The position numbers and the translations under genes were made by a program. This document shows, piece by piece, positions 44,811 through 51,845 of a stretch of 64,000 bases of DNA. Location of the stretch: the NCBI RefSeq assembly GCF_000023465.1, contig NC_014041.1, forward strand, positions 3,726,001 to 3,790,000. Direction: 5' to 3'. The first letter of the stretch is position 1. The number at the start of each line of letters is the position of its first letter. This stretch comes from Zunongwangia profunda SM-A87 (GTDB lineage: Bacteria; Bacteroidota; Bacteroidia; Flavobacteriales; Flavobacteriaceae). The notes under the pieces are model-generated. The model was not told the origin of the DNA, made no database searches, and saw only the letters and a program-made list of their open reading frames with translations.

Positions 44811-45665
44811 CTACGCTGCTAGTTTAAGGTTATACATGTCTAATTCAAATTCTCTTATAGTTCTATTTCCTAAAAAGGAATGTCTTCTTCTATTATTATA
44901 CCAAGTTTCTATCCATCCAAAGATGGATAACTCCGCTTCAGATCTCAACTTATAATTGTGCCTATAAACCCATTCTACCTTTAATGATTTAAAGAACGAT
45001 TCAGCAATGGCATTATCCCAGCAATTACCTTTTCTGCTCATAGATTGGTTTACTAAGCCATTGTAACTTTTAATTAATGAGGTAAACTTATGGCTGGCAT
45101 ATTGTATACCTCGGTCGGAATGAAAAATTAAAGACTGGGTTAAAGTAGTTTTCTTTATAGCCATATGCCAAGCCTTAATAATAGTGTCTTCTGTACTTAG
45201 ATTATCGCTTAGAGCCCATCCAACAACTTTGCGGTTAAACAAATCAATAATGACAGTAAGGTATAACCAGCCCTGTTTGGTTTTGATATAGGTTATATCG
45301 CTTACCCAAACTTGATCCTGTCGGCTTACTTCAAAGTTTTGGTTTAATAAATTAGGAGCTATGGGGTAATTATGTTGACTATATGTGGTTGCTTTAAACT
45401 TACGTTTTCGTTTTGCAAACAAATAATTAGCACTCATAATACGTGCAACTCTAGGCTTTGATATTTTATAGCCTAATGTCTCTAGTTCTGTTTTTATTCT
45501 AGGTGAACCATAGCTTTGAAAGCTATCTTTAAATATAGATTTAATAAGCCCAGTTACCTTTTGATTTTCTAACCATAATTTACTTGGTCCCGATTGTAAC
45601 CAATGGTAATAGCCACTTTTGCTTACTTTCAATATTTTACACATCGTCTCGACAGGAAATCTCAT
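44811..45665 (-). CDS. IS3-family transposase OrfB (DDE integrase domain)
   Basis: 284 residues from the first ATG. An HTH_21-like region (SKSGYYHWLQSGPSKLW) precedes the rve catalytic core with the DDE triad: Asp in VWVSDITYIKTKQGWLYLTV, Asp in LIFHSDRGIQYA and Glu in NCWDNAIAESFFKSLKVEW. The open frame continues upstream of the ATG (KYRFIKQHLMRFPVETM), so the protein is normally made as an OrfA-OrfB fusion by frameshifting in the A-rich end of orfA. No lesion is seen; the element may be active. Confidence 0.93.
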   Translation of the reverse strand: MRFPVETMCKILKVSKSGYYHWLQSGPSKLWLENQKVTGLIKSIFKDSFQSYGSPRIKTELETLGYKISKPRVARIMSANYLFAKRKRKFKATTYSQHNYPIAPNLLNQNFEVSRQDQVWVSDITYIKTKQGWLYLTVIIDLFNRKVVGWALSDNLSTEDTIIKAWHMAIKKTTLTQSLIFHSDRGIQYASHKFTSLIKSYNGLVNQSMSRKGNCWDNAIAESFFKSLKVEWVYRHNYKLRSEAELSIFGWIETWYNNRRRHSFLGNRTIREFELDMYNLKLAA

Positions 45666-45676
45666 AAGGTGTTGTT

Positions 45677-45991
45677 TTATAAACCTGTATTTTTCTTGTC
45701 GCTCGCGGAGAAGATGCTGATGGCCTTTTTTAAGATGTCTCGTTCTAACTCGGCTTCTTTTAATGCCTTTTTTAATCGGGCTATCTCTTTTTCTTCATCG
45801 GTCATTTTAGGATTACCACGGCCAGGGAAACTGTTGTTACCGTAATCTTTTAACTCTCTACGCCAACGGTAAAGTACAGATGGAAATATATCCAAGTCTT
45901 CACATACTTGTTTTACATTGCCTTTAGCATAACTTAACTCGACTGCTTTTTGTTTAAATTCTAAGGTGTAATGTTTAGATTTTCTTCTCAT
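45677..45991 (-). CDS. IS3-family OrfA (DNA-binding subunit)
   Basis: 104 residues starting MRRKSKHYTLEFKQKAVELS, the HTH_8-type domain that binds the element ends (VKQVCEDLDIFPSVLYRWRREL), then a leucine-zipper-like helix (KEIARLKKALKEAELERDILKKA). The Met chosen matches the family start; an upstream Met adds eight unlikely residues. Its 3' end holds an A-run (AAGAAAAAT) suited to programmed frameshifting into orfB. Confidence 0.9.
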   Translation of the reverse strand: MRRKSKHYTLEFKQKAVELSYAKGNVKQVCEDLDIFPSVLYRWRRELKDYGNNSFPGRGNPKMTDEEKEIARLKKALKEAELERDILKKAISIFSASDKKNTGL

Positions 45992-46060
45992 AATTGCTAA
46001 GGTAATAACTAGCAAAAATATTCTCTCAACTTAGTGTCCGGTCTAATGTAGTAATTCCAC

Positions 46061-46121
46061 CCTGAAAGCAGGCTATCAGGTATTGCTCCGTGATGAAAAA
46101 CAAAAGCAAATCAATAAGTAA
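46061..46121 (+). pseudogene. 3' fragment of traM, copy 2
   Basis: About 20 codons (LKAGYQVLLRDEKQKQINK) identical or nearly so to the end of traM at 9.1 kb, followed by the same spacer and traN start. The 5' part is missing because of the rearrangement at the IS3. Confidence 0.85.
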
Positions 46122-46144
46122 TAACTATTTAAAATTCCATAAAG

Positions 46145-47014
46145 ATGAAAAAGATAAATGCATGTATGGTGATGGGATTTTTCCTGTTCCTTTTCGGATT
46201 GAATGTAAATGCTCAAAGCATCCTTCAACCCAAATCAATCGCTCCTTATCCTGTGGAGATTACCTATTTTAAAACGACCAATATTATATTTCCAAGCGCC
46301 ATTGTAGGTGTGGACAGGGGCAGTAAAGATGTGTTGGCACAAAAAGCCATAGGAGCTGCCAATATTCTACAGCTCAAAGCGGCAAGGGACAGTTTTCCGG
46401 AGACTAACCTGACGGTAATTACCGCAGACGGGAAATTAAATTCTTTTGTGATTAACTATGACCCCAAGCCATCTGTCTTGAATATTTCCATGAAGGAAAG
46501 GGATAACAAAAACAGTATTTTCCTTTCACCAGGATCGGTTAACGAAGCTGAAGTCACTACTTATGCTACACATGCCTTGTATTCCAAATACAAAGGGCGT
46601 AAGGTAAAGCACCGTAAATATGGTATACGTTTCGGATTGAACGGGATATTCATTCGGGACAACCTGATGTACCTGCGGTTAACCATTACCAATACCTCCA
46701 ATATCAGTTATGATATTGACCAATTACGCTTTTTTATCCGTGACCAGAAAAAAGCGAAAAGGACGGCTTCACAGGAAATCGAGATTACTCCGGTACACAT
46801 CCAAAATAAGGTAACAAAAATTGACGGTCGGTCTTCACAGGCCTTGGTGGTTGCGGTTCCCAAGTTTACCATTCCCGATAAGAAATATTTCGCTATTCAA
46901 TTGTTTGAAGCAAACGGGGGAAGGCATATCGAACTCAGTGTAAAAAACAGGACGATTATTAAAGCTGTAGTACTTCCCACATTGCAAATCAACAGGAAAT
47001 ACACCTATCAATAA
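46145..47014 (+). CDS. traN: TraN, copy 2 (orphan)
   Basis: 289 residues, complete with signal peptide and DUF4138 domain; two residues shorter than copy 1 just after the signal cleavage site (SILQPKS against SIAKLEPKS). Substitutions are scattered and mostly conservative, so it has stayed under selection or arrived recently. Its partners TraJ, TraK and TraM are missing at this end, so on its own it cannot build a transfer complex; it could only work with proteins of CTn1. Confidence 0.88.
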   Translation: MKKINACMVMGFFLFLFGLNVNAQSILQPKSIAPYPVEITYFKTTNIIFPSAIVGVDRGSKDVLAQKAIGAANILQLKAARDSFPETNLTVITADGKLNSFVINYDPKPSVLNISMKERDNKNSIFLSPGSVNEAEVTTYATHALYSKYKGRKVKHRKYGIRFGLNGIFIRDNLMYLRLTITNTSNISYDIDQLRFFIRDQKKAKRTASQEIEITPVHIQNKVTKIDGRSSQALVVAVPKFTIPDKKYFAIQLFEANGGRHIELSVKNRTIIKAVVLPTLQINRKYTYQ

Positions 47015-47031
47015 CTTTTAAATCAATTATC

Positions 47032-47832
47032 ATGAATCAGAAGAATTTAGAATACCTGAAAGATCAGATTAAATATACCGGTTTCGGGGAAGGCTTTGAA
47101 GCTCCCTTAAAGCGGATGATGGAAATAGAAAAGCCAGCTTTTAAGCTGGTACATGAAACCCAATTCGGTATTGATAAGGTGGAAGCCCGAATGAATTTTA
47201 GCAAGTCCAAGCAAACGGATATGTATTTCTTCAACTCGTACCAGGTGAGTGTGCAAAAGGAAAACAATCCTGATGAGGCTATGAAACAGACCTTCTATAT
47301 CAACAAAGGCAATAATATTACGCTGAAAGAAGCCTATAACTTAATGGAAGGCCGGTCGGTTAATAAAGATCTAAATAACAAGGAAGGACAACTCTACAAT
47401 GCATGGCTACAGATGGATTTTAAACAGAGTGATGACAATGGAAATTTCAAAATACAGCAGTACCATCAAAACTATGGCTATGATCTGGAAGCAACACTCG
47501 CTAAACATCCCATTAAAGAACTGGAGAACGAAACCTATAAATCCAATCTGATGGATTCCCTGAAAAAGGGAAACCTGCAATCGGCGACTTTTCAAAAGGA
47601 AGGTTCGGAGCAGAAACAGTACATCGAGGCGAATCCACGGTTTAAGACCATCAATATCTATGACAGCAATATGCAACGGGTGGATAATCGTAAGTCCAAG
47701 ACGGAAAAACAATCGGAAGCACAAAGCCGCTCTGCTAAACAGGAGCATAAAGGTCAGGAGCAGCCGATTGCCGACGAGGCTCCGGATATACCGAAGGCTA
47801 AAAAGAAAAGAAAGAGACCCACCATAACCTAA
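47032..47832 (+). CDS. DUF3945-like mobile-element accessory protein, copy 2
   Basis: 266 residues, same length as copy 1 and differing at only seven positions (for example T to I in QFGTDK, S to A in LSKHP). The core motifs and the basic tail KAKKKRKRPTIT are kept, which supports a DNA-related role. It lies between traN and the wHTH gene with the same spacing as in copy 1. Confidence 0.55.
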   Translation: MNQKNLEYLKDQIKYTGFGEGFEAPLKRMMEIEKPAFKLVHETQFGIDKVEARMNFSKSKQTDMYFFNSYQVSVQKENNPDEAMKQTFYINKGNNITLKEAYNLMEGRSVNKDLNNKEGQLYNAWLQMDFKQSDDNGNFKIQQYHQNYGYDLEATLAKHPIKELENETYKSNLMDSLKKGNLQSATFQKEGSEQKQYIEANPRFKTINIYDSNMQRVDNRKSKTEKQSEAQSRSAKQEHKGQEQPIADEAPDIPKAKKKRKRPTIT

Positions 47833-47837
47833 ACGAT

Positions 47838-48131
47838 ATGGAACAGCTAAAGCCTTTATCTGATTTTTTTACGGCTATTGAGCAGGATGGCCGTATCAGC
47901 ATTACACATATAGGGATTTATGCTGCCCTGTTGGAGTACCGGGCGCAGATGGGCAATAGCAATCCAATAGTGGCATTTAGTTATGACATTATGAAGATTG
48001 CAAAAATATCGTCTGCCATGACCTATCATAAATGTGTAAAGGATCTCAATGCCTACGGGTATATACGGTATGAACCCTCATTTAATAAAAACAGGGGGAG
48101 TAAAATTTACTTTCCCGAAAGCGATGGGTAG
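47838..48131 (+). CDS. Small winged-helix-like DNA-binding protein, copy 2
   Basis: 97 residues, three substitutions relative to copy 1 (E3Q, K37Q and K87R), none in the predicted recognition helix (AMTYHKCVKDL). The hairpin terminator after it is also kept. The strict conservation suggests a shared DNA target in both elements, perhaps a site upstream of the recombinase. Confidence 0.6.
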   Translation: MEQLKPLSDFFTAIEQDGRISITHIGIYAALLEYRAQMGNSNPIVAFSYDIMKIAKISSAMTYHKCVKDLNAYGYIRYEPSFNKNRGSKIYFPESDG

Positions 48132-48154
48132 AGAATGAATTAATTTTTCGGTAC

Positions 48155-48172
48155 AAGGCCCTTCGGGGCTTT
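48155..48172 (+). terminator. Short hairpin after the wHTH gene, copy 2
   Basis: GCCC and GGGC around a TTCG loop, extended outward by a G:T and A:T pairs, then TTTGCTGTTTT. Same position and structure as in copy 1. Confidence 0.65.
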
Positions 48173-48197
48173 TGCTGTTTTAAAGCGGAGGTGCAAG

Positions 48198-48356
48198 ATG
48201 GAAAATGAAGTAAAAAGAATTCCGCCGGAAAAGGCAATAGCACTATTAAAAGAAGATGGTATAGAAGTAACAGCGGAACAGGTGAAAGTAATCCTGGATT
48301 TTATGTATGAGATCGCGGATATTGTAGTAGATCAGTATCTGGCAAAACCTGCCTGA
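48198..48356 (+). CDS. Conserved 52-residue protein, copy 2
   Basis: ATG after GCGGAGGTGCAAG opens MENEVKRIPPEKAIALLKED and ends DQYLAKPA, the same length as copy 1, with mostly synonymous base changes. Conservation of frame, ribosome-binding site and position next to the recombinase supports a real small gene with a recombination or regulatory role. Confidence 0.7.
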   Translation: MENEVKRIPPEKAIALLKEDGIEVTAEQVKVILDFMYEIADIVVDQYLAKPA

Positions 48357-48383
48357 ATTTCGTATATTTATAAACGAAATCAG
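48353..48383. promoter_or_regulatory. Inverted repeat upstream of the recombinase, copy 2
   Basis: Arms CTGAATTTCGT and ACGAAATCAG around an AT-rich centre, slightly better paired than in copy 1 and overlapping the stop of the 52-residue gene. Candidate operator or promoter for the recombinase. Confidence 0.4.
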
Positions 48384-48418
48384 GCTGTTAGATGGTACAA
48401 CCTTAAGACACTCAAAAG

Positions 48419-49978
48419 ATGAAAATTGCAGATTTATACATACGGGTAAGCACGGATGAACAGGCCGACAAGGGATACTCACAACGGGATCAGGAAGAGC
48501 GTTTGCGCAAGTATTGTGAGATCAACCATATTCAGGTACGAAAAGTGATTTATGAGGATCATTCTGCAAAAACCTTTAAACGTCCTTCCTGGACAAAACT
48601 ATTGGGCATCCTTCGTAAATCCAGAGGGCAGTCCGATTTGATCTTGTTTACCAAATGGGACAGGTTCAGCCGAAATGCGGGAGATGCTTATCAGATGATC
48701 GGTACGTTGAGAAGATTGGGGGTAGAACCGCAGGCAGTAGAGCAACCACTCGACTTATCCATTCCTGAAAATAAAATGATGCTTGCCTTTTATCTGGCTG
48801 CTCCTGAAGTGGAAAATGACAGAAGGGCATTGAATGTATTTCATGGGATGCGCCGGGCTAAAAAAGAAGGGCGCTGGATGGGAACGGCACCGATTGGATA
48901 CATCAATAAAACCAATGAAAGCGGTAAAAAATATATTGCTCCAAGGGAAGTCCAAAGCGATGTTATGAAATGGGCATTCAAAGAGTTGGCAAAAAATATG
49001 TTCAGTACCGAGCAGGTTTGGAAAATGGCAAAGGAAAAGGGGCTGAAATGCAGTAAGAATAATTTCTGGACAGCTATCCGTAATCCTATGTATTGCGGTA
49101 AAATATTTATTCCTAAATACAAAGATGAAGAAAGTCAATTGGTAATGGGGCAACACGAACCCCTGATATCTGAAGCCTTGTTTTATGATGTACAGGATGT
49201 GCTTGACGGTCGTAAAAAAGTGATGCGGGCTAAAATGAAGGTGGATGGTCATTTTCCATTACGTGGATTTGTGATTTGCCCGGATTGCGGACGTATGCTG
49301 ACCGGTAGCAAGTCGAAAGGGCGTTCCCAGTATTATTACTATTACCATTGCTCTGGTGGCTGTAAATTCAGACACAAGGCTGAAGATATGAATGAAAAGA
49401 TCGTTTCCGAAATTGGGAAATATGTGTATTCCATTCCTAAGCTGAATCTATTTAAAGAAGTCATTACTTCGGTATATAAAACAAAAACCAGAGACAGGAT
49501 TGGAAATATACAGCAGTTGAAAATCCGTTTACAGGACGAAAACAATAAACTGAGTAAAGCAAGGGAATTGCTTTTGTGTGGTGATATTGAAGCGGATGAT
49601 TACCGAATGATGAAAGCGGATGCCGATAAAAAAATAAACAGGCTGGAAGCTAAACTGACAAGCACGATAACCGACACTCAAAACGTAGAACCCCTGTGGG
49701 ACAAGGCGATCAGCAATCTTTCACAGTTGGGCTACTTGTATGAAACCGGGACGATTACACAAAAAAGAAAGATCATTGGTTCGGTCTTTCCTGAAAATCT
49801 GACTTTTGACGGATTTGAATATCGAACCACCCGGGTTAATGAAGCAATCAAGTATATCACACTGATTGACAAAGATTTAAATGGAAATAAAAATGGGACA
49901 AACTCATCATTTTTGAATTTGTCCCATCAAGTGACCCCGGCAGGATTCAAACCTGCAACCCTCAGAGCCGAAATCTGA
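48419..49978 (+). CDS. Large serine recombinase (integrase of CTn2)
   Basis: 519 residues with the same domain order as copy 1: nucleophile Ser11 in YIRVSTDEQ, SRNAGD, GTAPIGYINKTNESG, zinc-ribbon CPDCGRM and CSGGC, and a coiled-coil end. The first 150 residues are almost identical to copy 1; the recombinase domain (about 165-230), which helps define site choice, and the region near 430 differ most. The last codons (VTPAGFKPATLRAEI) are the antisense of tRNA-Arg, so the true conserved protein ends before them. Complete catalytic set, so probably active. Confidence 0.93.
   Translation: MKIADLYIRVSTDEQADKGYSQRDQEERLRKYCEINHIQVRKVIYEDHSAKTFKRPSWTKLLGILRKSRGQSDLILFTKWDRFSRNAGDAYQMIGTLRRLGVEPQAVEQPLDLSIPENKMMLAFYLAAPEVENDRRALNVFHGMRRAKKEGRWMGTAPIGYINKTNESGKKYIAPREVQSDVMKWAFKELAKNMFSTEQVWKMAKEKGLKCSKNNFWTAIRNPMYCGKIFIPKYKDEESQLVMGQHEPLISEALFYDVQDVLDGRKKVMRAKMKVDGHFPLRGFVICPDCGRMLTGSKSKGRSQYYYYYHCSGGCKFRHKAEDMNEKIVSEIGKYVYSIPKLNLFKEVITSVYKTKTRDRIGNIQQLKIRLQDENNKLSKARELLLCGDIEADDYRMMKADADKKINRLEAKLTSTITDTQNVEPLWDKAISNLSQLGYLYETGTITQKRKIIGSVFPENLTFDGFEYRTTRVNEAIKYITLIDKDLNGNKNGTNSSFLNLSHQVTPAGFKPATLRAEI
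49895..49925 (-). terminator. Terminator hairpin downstream of tRNA-Arg
   Basis: GGGACAAACTCA and TGAATTTGTCCC form a stem with one mismatch and a 7-nt loop. Read on the minus strand it starts 6 nt after the tRNA 3' end and is followed by ATTTTTATTT, an ordinary rho-independent terminator. It is inside the element and antisense to the end of the recombinase gene. Confidence 0.75.
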
Positions 49979-50005
49979 TATTCTATTCAGTTGAACTACG
50001 GGGCC
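49932..50005 (-). tRNA. tRNA-Arg (anticodon TCG)
   Basis: A complete 74-nt cloverleaf on the minus strand. Acceptor arms GGCCCCG and CGGGGTC pair (one G:U), with discriminator A. D-stem GTTC/GAAT, anticodon stem TCAGA/TCTGA with loop TTTCGGC giving anticodon TCG (codon CGA), T-stem GCAGG/CCTGC. CCA is not encoded, as usual in this phylum. Its 3' end is the attachment site of the neighbouring element, and its 5' side directly follows a GIY-YIG gene. Confidence 0.95.
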
Positions 50006-50008
50006 ATT

Positions 50009-50245
50009 TTACAATATTTCTTTTAAAAACTCTCTCCCAGAACCAGACTTTAGATATTTCTCATAATATCTAGCTTTTTCACGAGAATCAAAACTTTTAG
50101 TTAATACTAATTCCCAAGGTTTAAACCCTTTTGTCGATCTATTCTCCCCTTGGTTATGCTGGTTTAATCTTTTTTCTACATTTTGAGTCAGCCCTTTATA
50201 AAGACGTCCATCTTTTAAACTACGCAAAACATAAACATAATACAT
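50009..50245 (-). CDS. GIY-YIG nuclease-domain protein
   Basis: 78 residues, consisting of just the GIY-YIG domain: MYYVYVLRSLKDGRLYKGLT supplies the two family signatures (YVY...YKG), Arg in VEKRLNQHNQGEN and the catalytic Glu in YYEKYLKS follow. Such solitary domains are common in Bacteroidetes and act, where known, as endonucleases. The stop lies 3 nt before the 5' end of tRNA-Arg on the same strand, and a copy of the tRNA 5' half lies upstream, so the gene looks like an insertion in the tRNA. Confidence 0.88.
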   Translation of the reverse strand: MYYVYVLRSLKDGRLYKGLTQNVEKRLNQHNQGENRSTKGFKPWELVLTKSFDSREKARYYEKYLKSGSGREFLKEIL

Positions 50246-50277
50246 TCATTTATGAACTTATAACTTGTCCTACCGAA

Positions 50278-50299
50278 ACCTGCCTGCCGGCAGGCAGGT
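50278..50299. repeat. Perfect 22-bp GC-rich palindrome
   Basis: Two copies of ACCTGCCTGCC facing each other without spacer. It abuts the truncated tRNA half and lies upstream of the GIY-YIG gene. Likely a hairpin or a nuclease/recombination site linked with the insertion. Confidence 0.85.
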
Positions 50300-50330
50300 C
50301 TGATATTCTATTCAGTTGAACTACGGGGCC
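50299..50330 (-). repeat. Truncated copy of the tRNA-Arg 5' half
   Basis: 32 bases identical to the first 32 of tRNA-Arg (acceptor 5' strand, D-arm and 5' strand of the anticodon stem), ending where the anticodon loop begins. The whole unit from here to the matching point in the real tRNA is 325 bp. It is the broken end left by insertion, not a functional tRNA. Confidence 0.9.
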
Positions 50331-50367
50331 TTTTTCAGTTTAAGAAAGGACTGAACACCTTATTTTT

Positions 50368-50814
50368 TTATGCTAATTTCTTTTTTACAATTAAAGAAAT
50401 AGTTTTTCCATCTGCTTTACCGGCAAGTTCCTGAGAGGCTACTCCCATCACTTTCCCCATATCTTTCATACCATCTGCTCCGGTTTTAGCAATAATCTCC
50501 TCTACCTTAGCCTCAATTTCCGCTTCGCTTAACTGCTCTGGTAAGAACTGAGAAATAACTTCAGCCTGTTGCTCTTCCGGCACTGCCAAGTCTTCTCTAT
50601 TTTGTTCTCTATATACCTGTGCACTGTCTTTACGCTGCTTCACCAACTTCTGTACGATCTTTAACTCCTGATCTTCAGTTAATTCTTGCTGACTATTTTC
50701 AGTTTTTGCTAAAAGAATCGCTCCTTTTACCGCTCTTAAAGCCTCCAAAGCTGCTGAATCTTTTGCCTTCATCGCAGCTTTCATCTGAGTCATTACGTCT
50801 TTTTCTAAGCTCAT
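50368..50814 (-). CDS. GatB/YqeY domain protein
   Basis: 148 residues when started at MSLEKDVMTQMKAAMKAKDS, the usual start; the frame remains open 27 codons upstream but those residues (FERILSGFFDF) do not match the family. The YqeY fold is seen in KDSAALEALRAVKGAILLAK, QKLVKQRKDSAQVYREQNRE and TGADGMKDMGKVMGVAS, a domain shared with the tail of GatB and thought to bind tRNA. Typical size. A core chromosomal gene, supporting that the element boundary is at the tRNA. Confidence 0.9.
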   Translation of the reverse strand: MSLEKDVMTQMKAAMKAKDSAALEALRAVKGAILLAKTENSQQELTEDQELKIVQKLVKQRKDSAQVYREQNREDLAVPEEQQAEVISQFLPEQLSEAEIEAKVEEIIAKTGADGMKDMGKVMGVASQELAGKADGKTISLIVKKKLA

Positions 50815-50931
50815 CGTAATAAATTTGAAGTGCGAAGATAAAATTTTAAAATCGAAAAAACCACTTAAAATTCTTTCAAAATTAGCTATTTTCAAACTCT
50901 AACAAACTACAAGCTTATTATGTATCTAAAT

Positions 50932-51829
50932 ATGAAAAGAATCTTGTTTGCCTTCATACTGTTGTTAGGCCTGCAAGTTTCTGCGCAACAACATTTTACT
51001 GAAAGCATTTACAAAAACAAAGATCAAAAAACTTTAACCTACGCCGAAAAAGAAGGCCAAAAGCTTTACCTTGATATTTATGAACCGGAAAATTCTTTTA
51101 AAAACCGACCTGTTTTTATTTTTATGCATGGGGGCGGTTTTGGCTTTGGGAGCCCCCGTAATGATGATGAAGTGCAATTGGCAAAAACGGCAGCCAGTTA
51201 TGGCTATGTAGCTGTACAAATTTCGTATCGCCTAACTCGAAAAGATCAGTCTTTTGGTTGCGATTTTGAGGCTGAAGGCAAAATAAATACGTTTAAACTG
51301 GCTGCTGAAGATTTTTTGGATGCCGTAAGTTTTATAATCGATAATAAAGAGCAATTTAATATCGACCCTGAAAAAATTATAATCGGCGGTAGTAGTGCTG
51401 GTGCTGAAGCGGTTTTAAGCGCTGCTTTTAATCAGGATTTATTAATTTAAAGATACCGCTAAATACGATAATATTAATTTTCAGGGAATTTTATCGCTCG
51501 CCGGAGCAATTGTCGATAAGCGCTATATCACTAAAGTTAATGTGGTACCAAGCATATTTTTCCACGGAATGGCAGACAATGTGGTGCCTTATGCTACGGC
51601 ACCTCATCATTTTTGTAAAAAAGATGAACCCGGATATCTAATTTTAGATGGGTCGCGCAGCATTGCAGATCGCTTAAAAGAACTGGACACGCCATATATG
51701 ATATATAGTTTTACCGGAGCCCGTCACGAAATTTCAAGCATTCCTTTTCCTTATTTAAAAGAAGTTTTTCAATATTTTGATGATGTATTTTTGAATAAAG
51801 TGCATCAGCAGATAGAAATCGTGAGATAG
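50932..51829 (+). pseudogene. Secreted alpha/beta-hydrolase esterase split by a frameshift
   Basis: The first part (signal peptide ending SAQ, then RPVFIFMHGGGFGFGSPRND with the HGGG oxyanion motif, and nucleophile GGSSAGAEA) ends at a stop after NQDLLI. The rest continues in another frame, FKDTAKYDNINFQGILSLAG then VPSIFFHGMADNVVPYATA with the catalytic Asp, and GARHEIS with His. One extra A in TTATTAATTTAAAG accounts for the break. Restored length is about 298 residues, normal for BD-FAE-like acyl esterases. Either decaying or a sequence error. It precedes the GH2 gene by about 17 bp. Confidence 0.85.
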
Positions 51830-51845
51830 ATCAAATTGTAAATTT

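Larger units (their letters stand above)
44791..46041 (-). mobile_element. IS3-family insertion sequence, apparently complete
   Basis: Two overlapping-type reading frames (orfA, orfB) are flanked by imperfect inverted repeats: CTGGACAAATAGTTGAATGA at the left and, read inward on the other strand, CCGGACACTAAGTTGAGAGA at the right. Size, about 1.25 kb, is normal for IS3. No clear target-site duplication is seen, and the second module's truncated traM begins about 20 bp past the right end, so the IS probably took part in the deletion that removed the rest of that element. Exact ends are uncertain by a few bases. Confidence 0.85.
46061..49931 (+). repeat. Direct long repeat, module copy 2 (residue of a second element, CTn2)
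   Basis: Homology with copy 1 starts abruptly inside traM (CCTGAAAGC) next to the IS3 and runs to the start of tRNA-Arg. All genes inside are intact. Everything that should precede traM's last codons is gone, so this is the right end of an element whose transfer genes were deleted. Copy 2 sits at an intact target tRNA and is therefore the reference for the att site. Confidence 0.93.
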
